A stretch of 64,000 nt of DNA from Odontesthes bonariensis (Eukaryota > Chordata > Actinopteri > Atheriniformes > Atherinopsidae), in NCBI RefSeq assembly GCF_027942865.1, contig NC_134515.1:28215949-28279948 (forward strand), read 5' to 3'. Below, piece after piece: positions 11,464 to 22,758 of this stretch; the stretch's first letter is position 1, and each line of letters starts with the position of its first letter. Under the pieces are notes generated by a model. That model had not been told where the DNA came from. It searched no databases and saw nothing but the letters and a program-made list of their open reading frames with translations. The translations under genes and the position numbers were made by a program.

Positions 11464-14400
11464 TGTGCGTTAGTGTTTTTCACATATTAAATCATTTCAG
11501 AGTTATGTCTTTGATGTCTCACAATCGGCTACAATCACTCAAGAAGGAAAGGTTCAAATTTAAGAAAACTACAAAGAAACTGTCAGCTTCCATGCCAAGA
11601 ACCAAAGGAGTGGGTTTTCTCTTAACTGAAAACCTCGCAGCTCAGGAACGAGAGGAAATGCAGTCATTTTTCCAAGCGACACTCAAACTATGAACCTTTT
11701 CCACGGTTTGGCAGATTCCTGAGCCACCAGAAGGGCCACAGCGTGTGAAAACAGCCACACGCAGCACACCGAGTCACTGTGGAAGCTACAGGCTGAGGCC
11801 AGAGCGGAAAAACACAGCGAGAAGGGGGAACTCACAGTGACGTCTTTGAAGAGGTGGACTGGATCATAATCAATGTCATTGGTGATGAAAAAATCATTAG
11901 CCACAGCCAGGAGGGTCATCTCGGGAATGGAGAAAATGTCCATGTACTGCTTCACCTTTGGTCCCTGTGTACAGAAAGTAAAGACACATTTGTATCTTTC
12001 GGCTGATTTCAGATTACATTCGACCCAGTTTTAATGTTGCCACAAAGAGGCAGCCTTGACAACAGAGCCAACTCCCACAATAAGATTAGAGCCAAGCATA
12101 AACTATTTTGGAAAGGTCCGTTTCAAGGAGAAATGGATACAAAAACATCAAAGTACAAATTAATCCTAATTGGCGTCGTGCCGGTAGTCTTCGCGACTGC
12201 CCGGCCGACCTAAGAGTTCTACTTCTCATGACTGAGTGAAAATCATCACTCTGAACACAGAGTTCCCCTCAGGTCAGCTTTTTAAGGATGGGAACACTGC
12301 ATTCCAGCTGATTCATGACGCCAATGGAACAAATGAGATGTTAAAAATGTCCCATTTTACGTAAGAGTAAAGCCTTTTTAAATCCCAACATTTGAAGGAT
12401 CACAGGCCAGCCACAGATTACATCCTGAACTTGTTTGAGAGTAGCCAGAATGAGATCACAATATAAATATAATTTGAGCTGGTTTGGTACATCTGTGCTG
12501 CTTCTACATCTGTGCCAACTCAAACACATTCTGGTGGGAAGGAACATTGAAAAAAAAATCTGCACACAAAGTGCACCAAATGTGACAAATGCCAGGCAGC
12601 CCTCAACTCTTGCTTTAAGGCTTTCCACAACTGAACCAAAGCTCCCAACGAAAAGTTAACCAGCAAAACACCTCTTTTAACAACGGCCCGCCTCACCTTT
12701 CCATAGAAGCCACTGTCCTGCTGCAGGGGGACGTGGTAGGTACCACCGAAGAGCTGAATGATTTCTTCATCTGGCACTGGACTCAGACCCCTGAGTGTAT
12801 CAGAAATTTGTGAAAAAGTATCACCATAGTATGATCAGATAAAACGTATAACGGTTTGGCCTTCAGCAGCCGGAAAGCACGCGGGTGTGAAAAAGCAAGT
12901 GCACTTCTTTAAGTTCTGTGATTCTACACAACATGAAATAATCATGTGGTCGTCTACAGGGTAAATACCCACCGCAGACGAGCAACAACACATTGCATAT
13001 TACATTCTGTTGAGCAGCTCTATTAAGGTCCCACCACAACATTTCAGTCAGGTTTAGGTCTGGACTTTGGATCATTGCAACATCTTGATCGTTTCCTTTA
13101 TTTTTAGCCATTTGCTGCTGTGCTTGGGATCATTGCCCTTTTGCATGACTTCATTTCAGCCAAGCTTTATCTGTCGGACAGATGGCCTCACATTTGACTC
13201 TGAAATACTTTGGTATCCAGAGGAGTTCGTGGTGGATTCAATGACTGAAAGGTGTCCAGGACCTGTGGCTGCAGAACAAGCCCAAATCATCAGCCCTCCA
13301 CCACCATGCGTGACAGTTGGTATGAGGGATTTGCTTGTGCTGATATGCTGGATTTGGTTTTCTCCAAACGTGGTGCTGTGACCAAACATCTCTACTTTAG
13401 TCTCAACTGTCCAAAGGACGTTGTTCTAGAAGTCTTCTTCTGCAACTCTTCCAAACAACCCATACCTCCGTTCTGTCTTTTCTAATTGTACTGCCATGTC
13501 TGGAATGTGTTTGCACTTATTCTACAACTAGTTATGCCTTCGGTGTTTGTTTGGGAAAGGCCTTATAAGCCTTCCCAGAATTATTGGCAGCAACAATTGC
13601 TTCTCTGTGATCATTGCTCATGTACTTATAGAGGTGCTCAGTTAATCTAGTGCAGCTGATTAGCAGCACCTGGCTGCTACTTATCCTCTTAATTCCAAAG
13701 GAAGCAGTAAGCGTTTTTCCTCATACAACGCTTCAACATTTTGGCAATATGTCATGTGTTGTTGTTCATTTGAGGTTGTATTTACTTCATCTAAAGACCA
13801 GGTAAGGACAAAAGGATTTCCATTAAGTCCTGATGTGTAAAACCTTAGAACTGAGGGGAGAGGTGTACTTTCTTTGTCATGACTGTAGAGTACATTTTCT
13901 TTTCTTTTTTTTAAAGCAGTAAAAAAAAAAAAAAAAAAGAAACAAATCAAATGTGAAGTAACATTAATCTCATCTTATCTGGGTTAAAAAACAGCAGTGT
14001 TAATGCTACATTACATTCCAGCATTCATCTTACCGATACGCTGTTCCAGGCTGAATGTAATGGAAGGCATCAATTTTCATCAGGAGACCCTACAGGCCAA
14101 GAGAATAAGTTTCCCTTTGCAATTAACCATATGGAGAAAATACACACGCACAGATTTTCCTGTATGGGAGAAAAATAGATTTTACCTTTTGGATGTCATA
14201 GTGAAGACCCCGGACTGCAAAGTTGGGAATGTAATCATATTTGCCAATGCCCTCAGGGTACTGTAGAGCAGAGAGCCAAAGTAGATTAATAAAGCAATTT
14301 ATAAACAGCTTTTGACGCCAGAAGACGCAACTCGACTTCTGTGAAACACACCTTAAAGTGCTCGATGAGAAAGCCTCTTGCTGTGTTGTAGATCAGCGTG

Positions 14401-16657
14401 TTGAGCGCATTGGAGTACTGAGCCAGGGTGTAGTCGTAATCAAAGCCATAGATGTCCACATCTGCCAAGTCGACTTCGTTGTTGGCGTAGATGACAGAGG
14501 AGTTGAGGCTTTTACACGCACCAGGTGGGATCAGGTCTGATGCAGGAGAGCACAGGAGGGAAAGCACGATTCATATTAAACTGGGACAGAAACAAAAGAG
14601 GGATTGTTTGAGGACGGTTGAGATTGGAGCGCTCACACCGCCTGCTGACTTTGCACTTCTGCAGAAAGGAAAAGTAGCTTTACTGCCGTTTTCTCTCCAG
14701 TTGTCCTGGCGAGCTCACTGGAGGTTGCTTAACGTTTGGTTCTCAGATGTCAACTGACTATTGACTAAACTGAACCAAACCCAAGAGAACATTTTGTGCA
14801 CTGCAGTTTGTGTCAAAAGGCAGAGCTGAATGGGAACACATCGCTAATTACTTCTTCTAAAAAGGAGTTAATTTTTTACTCCCCCCAATTCTGTTTCTGA
14901 CCACTGGTCTTCTTACAGAGCAAACACATGAGCACAGATTAAACAGCTTGCCATTTGTTCCTGAGACGGATACTAATGCCCTGACTGGAACACAGACAGA
15001 GGGCCGTGTCGCTATTGATCTATATGAGAAAGTGGGCCACGACCTTTTATCCTGGGACAGTTCAATGGGCGCTGCAGCTGGGCAGCAGACATGCGTTCAC
15101 CAACACTGACAGGTTCCCAGCCAGCTTTTGCACTACTCAAAACGACTCTTTTCATGCAAAGTCCCAGTTCAAAAGATAAGCACGGAAAAAAAAATTGCGG
15201 TTCTAACCATGAAGAAAGCACGACCAGCTTTCAAGTAACCCATTATGTTGAGAATTTGCAGTAGGAGTCAGTTAATGAGAGGGGAAGAAAAAAAAAAAGA
15301 AAGAGAAAAAAAAAAACCTGTGTGTCAACAATGAGGACAGAATACACAATGATTGCACAGAGGGGAAAAACACGGAACCATCATGGGATATGTTTTTTTT
15401 TTTTTTTACTCCATTTCACCAGCAGCTACATCTACTTATGTGACATTTTACTTCATACAAACAAAGATTTTCCAATAATAAAATGTATTCATTTAAAGAT
15501 AAATAGTCTAATTCCATATGGATGCATGCAGGACAACCCAACGCTCTGTGCATGAAATAATAGCAACCATATGTGATCATAGAGATGAGGGGATCCATTA
15601 TGGCACAAAGGGCTTTATGCTTTACTGAAACAAGAGTTGGAAAGGGATCTATATAGGTGGGTTTGTTTGTTTCTGACTGACATTGTTATTCCTAAAGCTG
15701 CCCCCTGCACCACCGTTCCAGGCAGGGCCGGCATAAACAACTCTGAAAAGCAAACACGTTGCTCAGGCAGGCACGGCCGTGCAAAGTCTAGCGCGATTTA
15801 CGCAGGTTTCAAACATCCACTCATTTAACTTGCGTTCCAAAAACCGAACACATCGGTGCGCTCTGGAGTGCAGACAGAGAGATATTGTGATGAAACTGTG
15901 AAAAACTATCATTTCGTAGTTAGCGCACGAGGCAAGCAGAAGGGGATCGTCTATCTGAGGTGTTTGAGAAAAAAAAAAAAAAAAACGAACCCGGAGCTCC
16001 TCGCGCGGGGTTTGTCATTAAACGGCTCGCGGTTGTGCTAACGTTAACGGGAAATGCTCTGCCACCGTGCAACCAGAAGCATGTACGTGCCATCCGTGCG
16101 AGTCGGCTACTTAGGTATCGCACTTGCGATATTAGGAAGAGGGTGAAGACGGTCCTCACGCGTACAAAATGTCCTCGGCGATAACACATAAACATCACTG
16201 ACGGCCTGATGACGTGTTCAGCTGCTTGTTTTGAGAGGGGTACCAGAACTAAAGAGGTGGGGGGGGGCCTGTGCTTACCGTGAACCAGCCTTTTCATGTC
16301 ATTATAACGAGTCCACAGGTAGGACCTCTGGTCCATCGGGGCTGCTTTTGACGTGAACGACCGTTTCCTCACGCCAGTCACCCCGGGAGCCCCCGTGGAC
16401 TCCTTGGGTCGCTTCTTGTCGCCAGACCCGCATCTGTGCGGAGGCTCGCTGGATGCCGCCGCGTCGCCACTCGGCCTGTCCGAGTCCGACCCGCAGCAAC
16501 TTTGTTGTGCAGTTTTGTCGCCCTGCTTTGTCCCTGCAGCCTCCCTGCATGTGGTGGAGAATCTGTTCACTTTGGGGGAGCGGGCGACAGGAGGGGTCCT
16601 GTTTCCTGTGGCCCACAATGTACGCGTCAACGCGGTGCCCACGGTCTTGAAAGACAT
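6547..16657 (-). CDS. nt5dc2: 5'-nucleotidase domain-containing protein 2 (14 coding exons)
   Basis: Coding exons, in gene order: 16279-16657, 14352-14536, 14186-14260, 14034-14089, 12697-12790, 11836-11964, 11361-11421, 11148-11250, 10971-11072, 10807-10888, 10578-10664, 9179-9319, 8375-8439 and 6547-6808. All borders are GT..AG and phases join to a 606-residue protein. It belongs to the HAD-superfamily cytosolic 5'-nucleotidase-like family. The nucleophile motif DYDYT is at residues 159-163, followed by [11 protein letters not shown] (HAD motif II) and [10 protein letters not shown] (motif IV). The C-terminus, with [27 protein letters not shown] and [10 protein letters not shown], and the segment IYANNE match NT5DC2 better than NT5DC3. 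The start is ATG 16657; the frame stays open upstream only to non-ATG codons. The Arg-rich, acid-poor first ~40 residues could be a mitochondrial presequence (inference). Introns 4 and 13 hold Tc1/hAT insertions. Confidence 0.93.
7044..7883 (+). mobile_element. Non-autonomous hAT element with 8-bp target duplication
   Basis: The element begins TAGGGTGACCA and ends with the exact inverted copy TGGTCACCCTA. It is flanked on both sides by the identical octamer CATTCACA (7036-7043 and 7884-7891), the size hAT transposases duplicate. It is 840 bp long and carries only a short BED-finger reading frame, no catalytic transposase core, and a TA microsatellite at about 7711-7736. It is inserted in the older Tc1-like element, so it is the younger of the two. 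Confidence 0.82.
7466..7645 (+). pseudogene. BED zinc-finger fragment of hAT transposase
   Basis: A 59-residue open frame starts [12 protein letters not shown], continues with [20 protein letters not shown], then [15 protein letters not shown] and DVKRHH, and stops. The basic stretch, the Trp/Tyr region, CxxC and the closing histidine pair form a BED-type zinc finger, the DNA-binding N-terminus of hAT transposases. The catalytic domain is absent. It is best read as a truncated remnant inside the non-autonomous element. Expression as a small DNA-binding protein is possible but unsupported. Confidence 0.65.
9764..9808. repeat. Perfect 21-bp inverted repeat with 3-nt loop
   Basis: The arm GTGAGCAGCTGTCGCTGGTAA (9764-9784) is followed by TGG and then its exact reverse complement (9788-9808). 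It lies in nt5dc2 intron 11, between exons 11 and 12. A perfect 21-bp stem with a triloop would extrude easily as a cruciform or fold in the pre-mRNA. I see no transposon termini around it. Confidence 0.9.
11429..11460. repeat. 32-nt A run, the poly(T) tract before nt5dc2 exon 7
   Basis: An uninterrupted run of 32 A on the plus strand becomes a T run on the coding strand, ending a few bases before the AG acceptor of nt5dc2 exon 7 (exon start 11421). It therefore serves as the polypyrimidine tract. Runs of this length are unstable and prone to sequencing error, so the exact length is approximate. Confidence 0.8.
12885..13883 (-). mobile_element. Degenerate Tc1-like transposon in nt5dc2 intron 4
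   Basis: Minus-strand reading frames contain [34 protein letters not shown] and [17 protein letters not shown]. These are the central and C-terminal parts of a Tc1-family DDE transposase, including the 'SPDLNP-E--W--LK' region. Stops and frame breaks separate them. The ends GTGTGAAAAAGCAAGTGCAC and the inverted GGTGTACTTTCTTTGTCATGAC form imperfect terminal repeats. Transposase and host gene share the minus strand. Confidence 0.8.
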
Positions 16658-16739
16658 TTTTTCAGAGTTCTGTAAACACGCCAACTACCGGCTACCACTG
16701 CAGACTGGAGCTAGCGGGAGGATGAAAACATAGCCTCGC

Positions 16740-17870
16740 ATTTGGACTGGCCACGCCCCATACTGTGTGCCACGCCGCCCCCTCGTCTTTTTAAAGGGGA
16801 GGGGCTGCTTGTCCCTCCAGCCAATCATAATCCCAGATCTCGGCATTATCTCTGATTGAATTCACATGAGTAAACAGTTGAGGATTTAAATGGATTGTTT
16901 TGTTTAAGTTTCCTGATGCCTTAAGGAAATCCATTTCTGTGCTTTAAGTGGTTCAGTTTATGTTCATTTAGTGATGAGGGGAAGTCTCTGATCCTTATCA
17001 CCTATCATCAAATGACGTAAACCCTGTGTTGAAGCTTAATGTGCTTGGAAAATCAAACACCGAAGGCATGACTAGTTGAGGGATAAACTGTGAATGTTAT
17101 ATTTTTGTACTTAGCATTAGCACTTTACATGTGTTGTTGATGTTAAAAAAAAAGAAAAAAGAAAGGACACCCTCCTTTGCTTCTAAGGTTTTTACGTGTC
17201 AATCGCTGTACCTATTGTTGTGTTTGGTGCATTAGGTCTTAATTTCTAAACCGAAGCTTTACGATGAATGTTGTAGAGGTACAAATCATTTTGGGGCCTC
17301 AACAGTCATGGAGTACAGGTGTTGAGTACTGTGTTTCCAAAAAAAAGATCCTACATCCTAAATAAAATGTGAGAATATACTGAATGCATCATCTCTCCGT
17401 TAGCCCGATTCTTTCATTGGAAGTCCAAGAACAAGCTGGAGAAATCTTAAGTTAAACAGAGTATTTATTATGGGATGTCATACAGCTTCATGTCAAAAGA
17501 GGCGAACTATCCCTTTAACGTTTTGGACCATTCTAGGACATATAATGTGAGTGTGAGCAGAGTGGAAAAGTACAAAATAGAAACATAGATTGTTTTAGAA
17601 ACATACAGAATATGAATATAAAATGTCTAAGAACAAAGCCAATTATAACATCTCCAATCATTTGAACCATAAAACCTACTTTCAAGTGAAAGTAGTACGA
17701 AGACAACAGATCAGTTATCGTTACTGTGTCATACAGAAACACAGTACATGTTTGTTTTGGGATTGTCATAATGCATAAGAAAGGCATCTTTATCTCAGTG
17801 TTGCATCACTACTTCATTTAGCAGCAGTCATTTTTTTCCCCTCAATCTTGAGTTCAGATCTTTGGGCGTT
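16740..17870. other. Spacer upstream of nt5dc2
   Basis: The GC-rich first ~100 bp, just upstream of nt5dc2 exon 1, probably belongs to its promoter and 5' UTR. The remainder is AT-rich single-copy-looking sequence with no recognised coding exon or repeat family. Confidence 0.5.
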
Positions 17871-17880
17871 GTCTTGCCAA

Positions 17881-18330
17881 AATAACCAAGGCCTCCCCCG
17901 AAAAAGAGCATTGTTTGGATGGCAGCACGTGTCGCTGCAACAAAACTCTGCAACCCCAACACCATCACAGGCTTTTGAACTGTGCATCGACCAGCTGGAT
18001 CATCCCTCTCTTGATCAATCAGAGGACAGAAATGTTCAGATCTCAGATCTTCCTAAATGAGCTGTGGCGCAAAAAAAAGAAAAAAAGCTGGGGGGTTTTA
18101 TGCACTGACATTTGTAGATGCAGTGACAAACTGTGTTCACCGACAAGGAGTTTTCGAAGTGTTCAAGAGCCCACATAACAGTGTGTCTGTTTTACACACA
18201 GTGCTACCTGAGACCCAAAGGTCACAACTAGTATCGATTTTCTGTTTGTCACGTTTGTACAGAGATAATTGCAAACGATTAGAGCACGATTTGAATATCA
18301 TGTTGATAAGCATTGCTTTACGTGCTCAAA
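17881..18330 (-). mobile_element. Tc1-like transposon remnant
   Basis: This stretch is nucleotide-similar to the better-preserved copy at about 62835-63600 in the same orientation. Shared landmarks include 'AAGGCCT(C/T)CCC(C/T)GAAAAAGA', a GGATGGCAGCA/GGATGGGAGCA segment, and 'TTTGT(A/G)GAT...CAGTGACAAACTGTGTTCACCGACA'. No reading frame survives. It appears to be an older copy of the same family with transposase sense on the minus strand. The ends are approximate. Confidence 0.55.
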
Positions 18331-18339
18331 CGGTCTTCA

Positions 18340-20729
18340 TACGTCATTCATGCTTACTGTGGATGGTTCTTTTCCAACACGGTCATTTTCCTGATCTGCT
18401 GCACATGTCTTTTTTGGGATTTTGTTCTTTCTGTTCTTTAAACATTTTACACTGTCCCACAAATGAAACAGCTCATTCAAAGTTCTACACAAATGAACAA
18501 CATTTATAATGACAGCATTAGGTTTGTTTTTTCTAAATCACATGCAGTTAGAAATAGTGAGAAGGATTTAGATATCATTGCATATCATTGCGTTCTGTTT
18601 TGTTTACGTTTTCTGTTCCAACTTTTTTTTTTTTTTTTGCGAAGGGCGTTGTTGTTTAAAAGGATTGTTCGGAAGATATCAAAGGGTGGGAAGCACTTAG
18701 TGTTCCTGGACTGTGCAGACATGTGAGTGCACGGCCGCCGCGGCACATATGATTCCGTACAGGCCCATTTTTACACTTGTTGTCAAACAAGTTAAACGAT
18801 GGCACAGCCATGTTCTCAGCTATGCTCAGACAGCTAAAGCAGGAAAAAGAACAGGCAAGACCAGGAGGAAATTGCAGGTTTAGCAAGGCAGTGCGAGAGG
18901 GGCCGAACAACCAAATAAATCTCACCTTCACCTTCTCATCCTTCTGTTAAAGAGTTCTAAAACAAGATTGCCGACTTAAAAGCCTGTCCTCCTTTGACAG
19001 CTTGCCACAGGCAAACGACCTGAACTCTGCAACGTCTCTTGAGATTCCTGCCATTCTGCTGATCACCCCCCCAGCTCCTGTGGGCCCCTTTCTCCTCTAC
19101 TTTCTCCACTCTTCTGAGGGACAACAGATTGCTCAAAAGACAGAAGCAGCAGGACCAGACAATCCGTCTCTGCCTCCACCCGAAGCTGACATGGTGCATT
19201 TGCTGTTCAAAAACACCTCGTTTGGAGACATGACACACGGGAGCCCGCTTCATAGCGTCTCTTGTCATGCCCATCCCCCCAAATTTAGAGGACAACACCC
19301 TGACCTTTGTGGTAATAATCTTGGTGTCTTGTGTCCTGCAGTTCTCCAACAAAGCCAGCAGGTCAATAGAAACTGCCATTCGGCACATGGATCCTTCAGG
19401 CACCTACACATGGATCCTGCTTTGTGAACTTTAGCTCAAGCTTGCACATTATCGTGCCTTCCCCCACAAATGAGTCAGTCCTCAATAGACTGCAGTCTGC
19501 CACTGCTGCCTGGCCTGCACGCCTCCAGGGCCCTGGGCCAAACTCCAGTCAGAGACATAAACTTCTTGAAACCCTTTGCAGTCCATAAAGAGCAAAAGGC
19601 GACACTGTCAGCGCACAAGATTTGAAACAGCCGTGATTGTTATTTGTTGTTTTTATGAACAACTGCAACGAGGAGTTTATTCTTAAAACCATAGAGTCTT
19701 AACTCTGCCTCACCGACACAAGACGGGAGGCTCAACAGCTCTGTTATTCAAGTTTTGATCCGGCCAGATTGGAATATCAAAACCACTTATCCCACCAATT
19801 TCACTATAATGCCCAAACAAAGTGCAATTTAGCTTGGTTACTGATTTAGGTGAAATTAAACTATCTACAAGCAGATCTAGAATAGATGAGGAGTACATTA
19901 AACATTACACCCTTTTTCAGTAAGTAAAGATAATCCCTGAGCTGCTTCTTTAAACACACCTCCAGCTAAGATAACAACAGACATGAGCAATGATGGCTGT
20001 TTCAAAGGCAAACAAAACAAGAGGTTGCTCTCTGTGTCACGTTTCCCTACGCCTCTTGCATTACCTGAGTGCATGAGCTGTCGTTCATGTTGTGCTTCAT
20101 ACAAAGAAAAAAAGACTGCTTTGTTTCAGCAAACTTTCTGCATTTGTGCAGAACAACTGCCAAAGACTTCTGGATCCACTCAGTCACCCCACCTTCAGAT
20201 TCCTGCCGTCAGATTTGGACCTCTTTTTGTGTTGGCACACAGGAGATCTGGAGCTGCTCAAACTTGCTCTGCAGGCTGGCCTTAAAAAAAAAACAAGCTG
20301 AATCCTCGGCTTGGAATTCCTTCCACATAAATGTGACTCTACATATGAGAAAGTAATCCACAACGGATTTAGAAGCTTTATCTGGTAGTAGTTCGGGGAA
20401 CTTTCCCTTTAGGCTTCTAATCTTTGTTTTGTAATAGACCAGAGGTTTTGCCCCAGATTTAGCTGGGTTGTAATTCATTACTCACAGTTTTGTCGTTTCT
20501 AACTGCTTGTCTTGTTAAAGATGACTCTTGCTCTCATAGGTTGTTTTGTCTTTTTTATTTATTTATCTGTAACAGATACAAAGAACATTTATAAAAGATT
20601 CAAATGTTCTGAGAGGGACTGACTGTCACACGTTTGTAAACTCAAAATGGGACTTTTGTTTTGAGTCAAGCTACCTGTTTTTTTTTTCCCCTGCGTGTTC
20701 TCACTTTTCATCTCATAATATCTTAGAAG
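18340..20729. other. Intergenic, no gene recognised
   Basis: Two overlapping open frames of about 140 residues exist on opposite strands at 18957-19427. Neither shows a known motif, initiation context or splice partner, and their length is what one GC-richer patch would give by chance. No other exon or repeat family was identified with confidence. Confidence 0.45.
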
Positions 20730-20743
20730 GATTCAAATCTGGG

Positions 20744-21020
20744 GCTGCGCAGGGGTTTGGTGGTAAGCACCAACACCAAGAGGGTTCCAGGTGCAGTTCC
20801 TGTGTGGGTTCTCTCCTGGTACTCTGGCATCCACCCACTATCCAAAAAACATGCATGTTAGGTTCATTGGTGACTCTATTGTCCCTAGGAGTGAGTGTGA
20901 GCCCTGTGATGGACTGGCGACCTGTCCAGGGTGTACCCCGCCTCTCACCCCATGACAGCTGGGATAAGCTCCAGCCCCCGGGACCCTACAGTTGGATTAA
21001 ACAGGTATAGAAAATGGATA
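20744..21020 (+). mobile_element. SINE-like retroposon with 14-bp target duplication
   Basis: The head GCTGCGCAGGGGTTTGGTGG followed by TAAGCACC, then GGTTCCAGGTGCAGTTCC, resembles tRNA-type A and B boxes. The body contains GTGATGGACTGGCGACCTGT followed by CCAGGGTGTACCCCGCC, a repeat core seen throughout fish genomes, and ends AGAAAATGGATA. Identical 14-mers GATTCAAATCTGGG flank it at 20730-20743 and 21021-21034, a retrotransposition duplication. The sequence on both sides resembles a broken Tc1-like element, so the SINE landed in older repeat DNA. Confidence 0.8.
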
Positions 21021-21345
21021 GATTCAAATCTGGGTTTTGTTCAGGCCTCTCCATTTTTCCTCTTTGTGAGGAATTTGTTCGTGTGCTGAGGATCATTATC
21101 CTCACTTCTGGTTCACCTTGTAGATAGATAGCACATTTTAATCTAAGTCAGATTTAAAAAGGTGGGTCCAAAATAGCTGTAAGCTGCTCCTCCCATAGGC
21201 AGCAGATCAAACCTTCCCCTAAAAGAATGAATTTTGTCCGCAAGTCAACAATTTTATCTTTGATTTGTTTGTGCAGGCCAAATTATTCCAAAAGGCCTGA
21301 TCTTTGCCCATATATAGCCTACTGCTGTGATAACTCCAGTGGACA

Positions 21346-21521
<176 letters not shown>

Positions 21522-21748
21522 CAGGAAGTGAGCAATCATAGAGTTTCCCCTGATGATTAAAAAGCCATAGAAGAAGCTTGTCCAGTAAAACTCTGCGCAG
21601 TTTTATACACACGTGGGAGGAAGAGCTGAGGAAGTCACTGTTGAGCTGTCTAACGCAATGGAAAAAGTTTCAAAATGTTTTGAATGTCCGTGTCTTATTT
21701 CGACTACAGAGAAAACAGAATGTATTTTACTTGAGAGCGTGAACAAAG

Positions 21749-21780
<32 letters not shown>

Positions 21781-22192
21781 GAAGAAGAAGAAGATAAAAG
21801 TCAAATAATCAGGTTGGATGTAAGATTTAATTCTTGGATTCAAAATGTGCATTAAGAAGATTTGTAGCACAGTGATGTATTACGTTACTATCTTCAATAT
21901 AAGAAAAACAAACACTCTTAGTCGTAAAAAGTACGTCAGTGACTCAGTGATATTTTTTCACCCAAATATCAGGGCCAAAATTCCTCCACAACAATGTGAG
22001 ATACTGATAACATCACACAGAGAACTACTATTTCCAGTTACTGCTGCTAAAGGTGTCTCCACATGCTATTGAATGGGGTGTAGTTAGTTTTTCCTTTTCC
22101 ACGCTTCTTCATTCTAGCTTAGTTTTTGTCAAAGAAATAGCGACACATGGAAAAACGTCACGTTATTAATCAGATTGTATTTAGCTCATTTT

Positions 22193-22310
22193 AAGACCTA
22201 GTAAGGACCAGATGACCTCCTATGTCCTAACACATAAAACCTTGTAATTGAAAGAGGTCGTATTTTCTTTTTCACATGACCGCATGAATGGGACAGTCTG
22301 GGACTTAAAT
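22193..22310 (-). mobile_element. Terminal fragment of a Tc1-like element
   Basis: The segment 'AGACCTAGTAAGGACCAGAT...ACATAAAACCTTGTAATTGAAAG...TTTTCTTTTTCACATGACCGCATG' parallels the right end of the Tc1-like element at 13798-13890 ('AGACCAGGTAAGGAC...GTGTAAAACCTTAGAACTGAGGG...ACTTTCTTTGTCATGACTG'). No transposase sequence accompanies it, so it is a terminal relic. Confidence 0.5.
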
Positions 22311-22758
22311 AGAGGAGTGTGTTCATACTAGCCTTTAATTGCATTGGCTGTCCTGTGGAAGTGGGGGCACGGGGACAGCCACATGCACAGGTGTAGTTAA
22401 GAAAACCTTTGCAATTAATCTGAGACACCATTGTGCCTACGGGTCAATAATATAATTCTGGTGCAGATATTTGTTATAACTCATCTCGCCTACCACGAAA
22501 TAAAGATTTTGTGTTGGCAAACGAGTTTTGCTCCAACTTTCTTACTGGTGACAAAGGCCTAGTCCGCAACATTTCCTACTTTGGACATATTTGTGCAATC
22601 TCTGATTAAAACACACAGCTGCAAGAGTTCTCAGAGACTTCTTTTTCAAGCCAAGGGTCTGTTCCTGGGCTGGCTTTGCCAAAGCAACCAGTCGTGGAAG
22701 GATAGACAGCGGTTTGAAATCTTTACGGTTTATAATATATATATATATATATATATAT

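Noticed and set aside
16658-16684. Nine-codon upstream extension of nt5dc2
   Set aside because: The first codon is TTG; ATG 16657 is the first ATG in frame.
18957-19427. Overlapping ~140-residue open frames on both strands
   Set aside because: No family motif, no splice partner and no supporting context; a local GC-richer patch explains the frames. The 'KTEAAGPDNPSLPP' segment recalls a LINE linker but the match does not continue.
20209-20478. 89-residue minus frame and a plus-strand 'AWNSFHINVTLH' segment resembling a LINE polymerase end
   Set aside because: Similarity is limited to a few residues and surrounding frames are broken; not enough to call an element.
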